Assembly (NCBI RefSeq): GCF_945859685.1
Contig: NC_079148.1
Location: forward strand, 141,047,133 to 141,111,132
Source: Eupeodes corollae
Taxonomy: Eukaryota > Arthropoda > Insecta > Diptera > Syrphidae
DNA: 64,000 bases
Direction of reading: 5' to 3'
A program made the position numbers and the translations under genes. The first letter of the stretch is position 1, and each line of letters opens with the position of its first letter. Shown here one piece after another: positions 61,991 through 64,000 of the stretch. The notes under the pieces are model-generated. The model searched no databases and was not told where the DNA came from. It saw nothing but the letters and a program-made list of their open reading frames with translations.

Positions 61991-63425
61991 AAGGGACTTT
62001 TTTCTTTCGTTCATAATTTATTGTAAATCTAAGTTACTGATAAATATTTCAATATTATTTTAAAATTGTTCCTTTTTTCTTCAATTTTTAAAATATTTGT
62101 ATTTCTTTTGTAGAAACTAAATTTGTATTCTTTCTTCTAAGTGAAGGGGTTTTGAAATGAGAGATTTCATTTTGAATAACCGTCTATGTTCGCTGTTGTC
62201 AACTTGAAAGCTGTCATCTTTTGACACTTGCCAGTTAAAGAATATGCCATTTTTAATAATGGAATTATGCAAACTTCAATAAATCACTGAGGCTGTTAAA
62301 ATTCACTACCTTTACTCTATAAATAAACTTATTTGTTGTAATAAAAAGCTAAACAATAAATAAAACCTTAATATTTTACAATTTTTTATGACGAATTTCA
62401 CCACAAGTCTATCACAAAACAAGATAGAATATTTTTAAATCAAGATTATAGCGTGTATCTAATAGAAATCAGCTATCCTTCGTTCTATTTAAGTTCTTTA
62501 TAAAAATAAATTGCAAATACTTCCACAAAAGACACTAATATGTGCGGAAATAAATTAATTTAATATTCTTCCGTCATGATTTGACATTTCGCAAAACGTG
62601 TTACAACTTTTTGTTTTAATTTTTTTTCCGGAAGTTTATTTTCCTCTCAACACTCAATTAATTGTTCAGAGTAAGTCTAATTTTATTTAACTGGAAATAA
62701 GGCTTTTAAATGTATTAAAATTCTCTTAATCAAAAAGTATGATTAAGTGAAAAAATAGGTATAAAACAATAAATTATTTTATGATGACTAAAAGTCATGT
62801 ATACTCTTTACGCATAATTTATTATATACTATAGCCTTCGAATTAATCCACCTTAACTTTCAAAAGCTTAAGTGTAGAGCTACTTTAAGTGTATATTTTT
62901 TCAAGACTGTTTGCCTTCGGAAAAAAATCATAATAATAAAATTAAACCGTTCTTTTCACTACTTTAAAACATCAAAGTAGTGGCCTAGATTTATCTTTTC
63001 ACAAATCTGAGGCCTAAATTGTTGTAATTTTTTTCTTTTTTTGTTTCATTTAAATCTTCTCTTCATCGTTGATCATTTTTATAATGCGTGCGGGGAAATA
63101 AAATGCGTACAACAAAAACAACAAGTCAACAGATTAAAGAGAAAGTTACAAACAAAAAACAGAAATATATTGTAGGTAGTGTATATGAAAAATAAACTGC
63201 CTCAAGGTGGCGTTCAGTATCTCTTCAATCAAAAGCACTCGTATTATATTGTCTACTTGGCATAATGCACACAAATTATAAGCAAAATTATATTTGAGTG
63301 ACACATAGGAGGAGTTCGCTTGTATACCGTTGCTAGGTGGGAAAATAAATAATACAGTAAAAACCCTCTTATTTAAAAACTTATAACCTTTTCTCAGATG
63401 GCTGAAAAGGATATTCTGGGTTGCA
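61991..63425. other. AT-rich spacer, nothing recognised
   Basis: No coding region, RNA gene or transposon end was found in this stretch. Confidence 0.4.
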
Positions 63426-64000
63426 GTCTATGGTCTTTGGTCTGAAGTCTATCGCCTATCGTCTATCGTCTATCGTCTATCGTCTATCGTCTATCGTCTA
63501 TCGTCTATCGTCTATCATCTATCGTCTATCGTCTATCGTCTATCGTCTATCGTCTATCGTCTATCGTCTATCGTCTATCGTCTATCGTCTATCGTCTATC
63601 GTCTATCGTCTATCGTCTATCGTCTATCGTCTATCGTCTATCGTCTATCGTCTATCGTCTATCGTCTATCGTCTATCGTCTATCGTCTATCGTCTATCGT
63701 CTATCGTCTATCGTCTATCGTCTATCGTCTATCGTCTATCGTCTATCGTCTATCGTCTATCGTCTATCGTCTATCGTCTATCGTCTATCGTCTATCGTCT
63801 ATCGTCTATCGTCTATCGTCTATCGTCTATCGTCTATCGTCTATCGTCTATCGTCTATCGTCTATCGTCTATCGTCTATCGTCTATCGTCTATCGTCTAT
63901 CGTCAATCGTCTATCGTCTATTGTCTATCGTCTATCGTTTAACGTCTATCGTTTAACGTCTATCGTCCATCGCCTATCATCTATCGTTTATCGTTTGTCG
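63426..64000. repeat. heptanucleotide satellite (GTCTATC)n
   Basis: Eighty-two consecutive 7-bp units fit one register from 63426 to 63999, and the array runs off the window. The core (about 63460-63900) is nearly perfect, with one GTCTATC to ATCTATC change near 63515. Both edges carry variant units (GTCTTTG and GTCTGAA on the left; GTTTAAC, GTCCATC and GTTTGTC on the right). Because 7 is not a multiple of 3, the plus strand is open in all frames with a 7-residue repeat. This is not a gene. Confidence 0.97.

Noticed and set aside
63421..63942. 173-residue open frame with a 7-residue repeat
   Set aside because: It is the automatic translation of the heptamer satellite, where every plus frame is open.
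63426..64000. CRISPR-like array
   Set aside because: Units are contiguous 7-mers without spacers, in a eukaryotic genome.

Overview
This is eukaryotic, very AT-rich nuclear DNA from an insect, most likely a fly (Diptera). Evidence: introns with GT/AG borders, a TATA plus Inr (TCATTC) promoter, two genes with clear insect/animal family signatures (a Snail-superfamily Scratch-type zinc finger protein and the kinase Hipk), and many fly-style non-LTR retrotransposon relics and miniature DNA transposons. There is no bacterial operon, CRISPR array or rRNA. Layout: (1) 44-702 (+), the last coding exon of a Scratch-family C2H2 repressor, followed by an AT-rich 3' UTR and spacer. (2) 4.2-7.0 kb (-), a decayed but nearly pol-length non-LTR element. 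(3) 8.4-19.9 kb (+), a complete gene for a secreted Gly/Pro/Tyr repeat matrix protein. I traced ten coding exons by splice sites with matching phases, giving 1,789 residues: signal peptide, furin-like site, about 1,190-residue Gly-rich core, Gln/Ser-rich region, acidic stretch and a Cys-containing C-terminus. Its length and Gly-rich core make a pericardin-like heart matrix protein a candidate, but I cannot confirm this. (4) 19.9-28.3 kb, transposon territory: a tRNA-derived SINE, a LINE relic, and a three-level nest in which a LINE sits inside a LINE that sits inside a copy of an uncharacterised repeat (called R1 here). (5) 28.8-48.7 kb, no convincing gene. Four strongly T-rich low-complexity blocks alternate with islands of MITEs, a LINE relic and another repeat family (R2). 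(6) 49.2-54.1 kb (-), ten coding exons of homeodomain-interacting protein kinase (Hipk), from just before the kinase domain to the stop codon. The N-terminal exon lies beyond the window or in unrecognised sequence. (7) 54.1-63.4 kb, the presumed 5' intron of Hipk, containing a Tc1/mariner-like element with intact ends, another TIR element and an internally deleted R1 copy. (8) 63.4-64.0 kb, a heptanucleotide (GTCTATC) satellite running off the window edge. The three genes belong to unrelated processes (transcriptional repression, extracellular matrix, signalling kinase) and I see no functional cluster. The most notable structures are the full matrix-protein gene model, the R1/LINE/LINE nest with a 10-bp target duplication, several MITEs whose insertion can be checked against paralogous empty sites, a perfect 38-bp inverted repeat, and the T-rich blocks that may be parts of an extremely long Hipk 3' UTR. 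All repeat-family names (R1, R2, E, MITE-2 and so on) are labels coined here.
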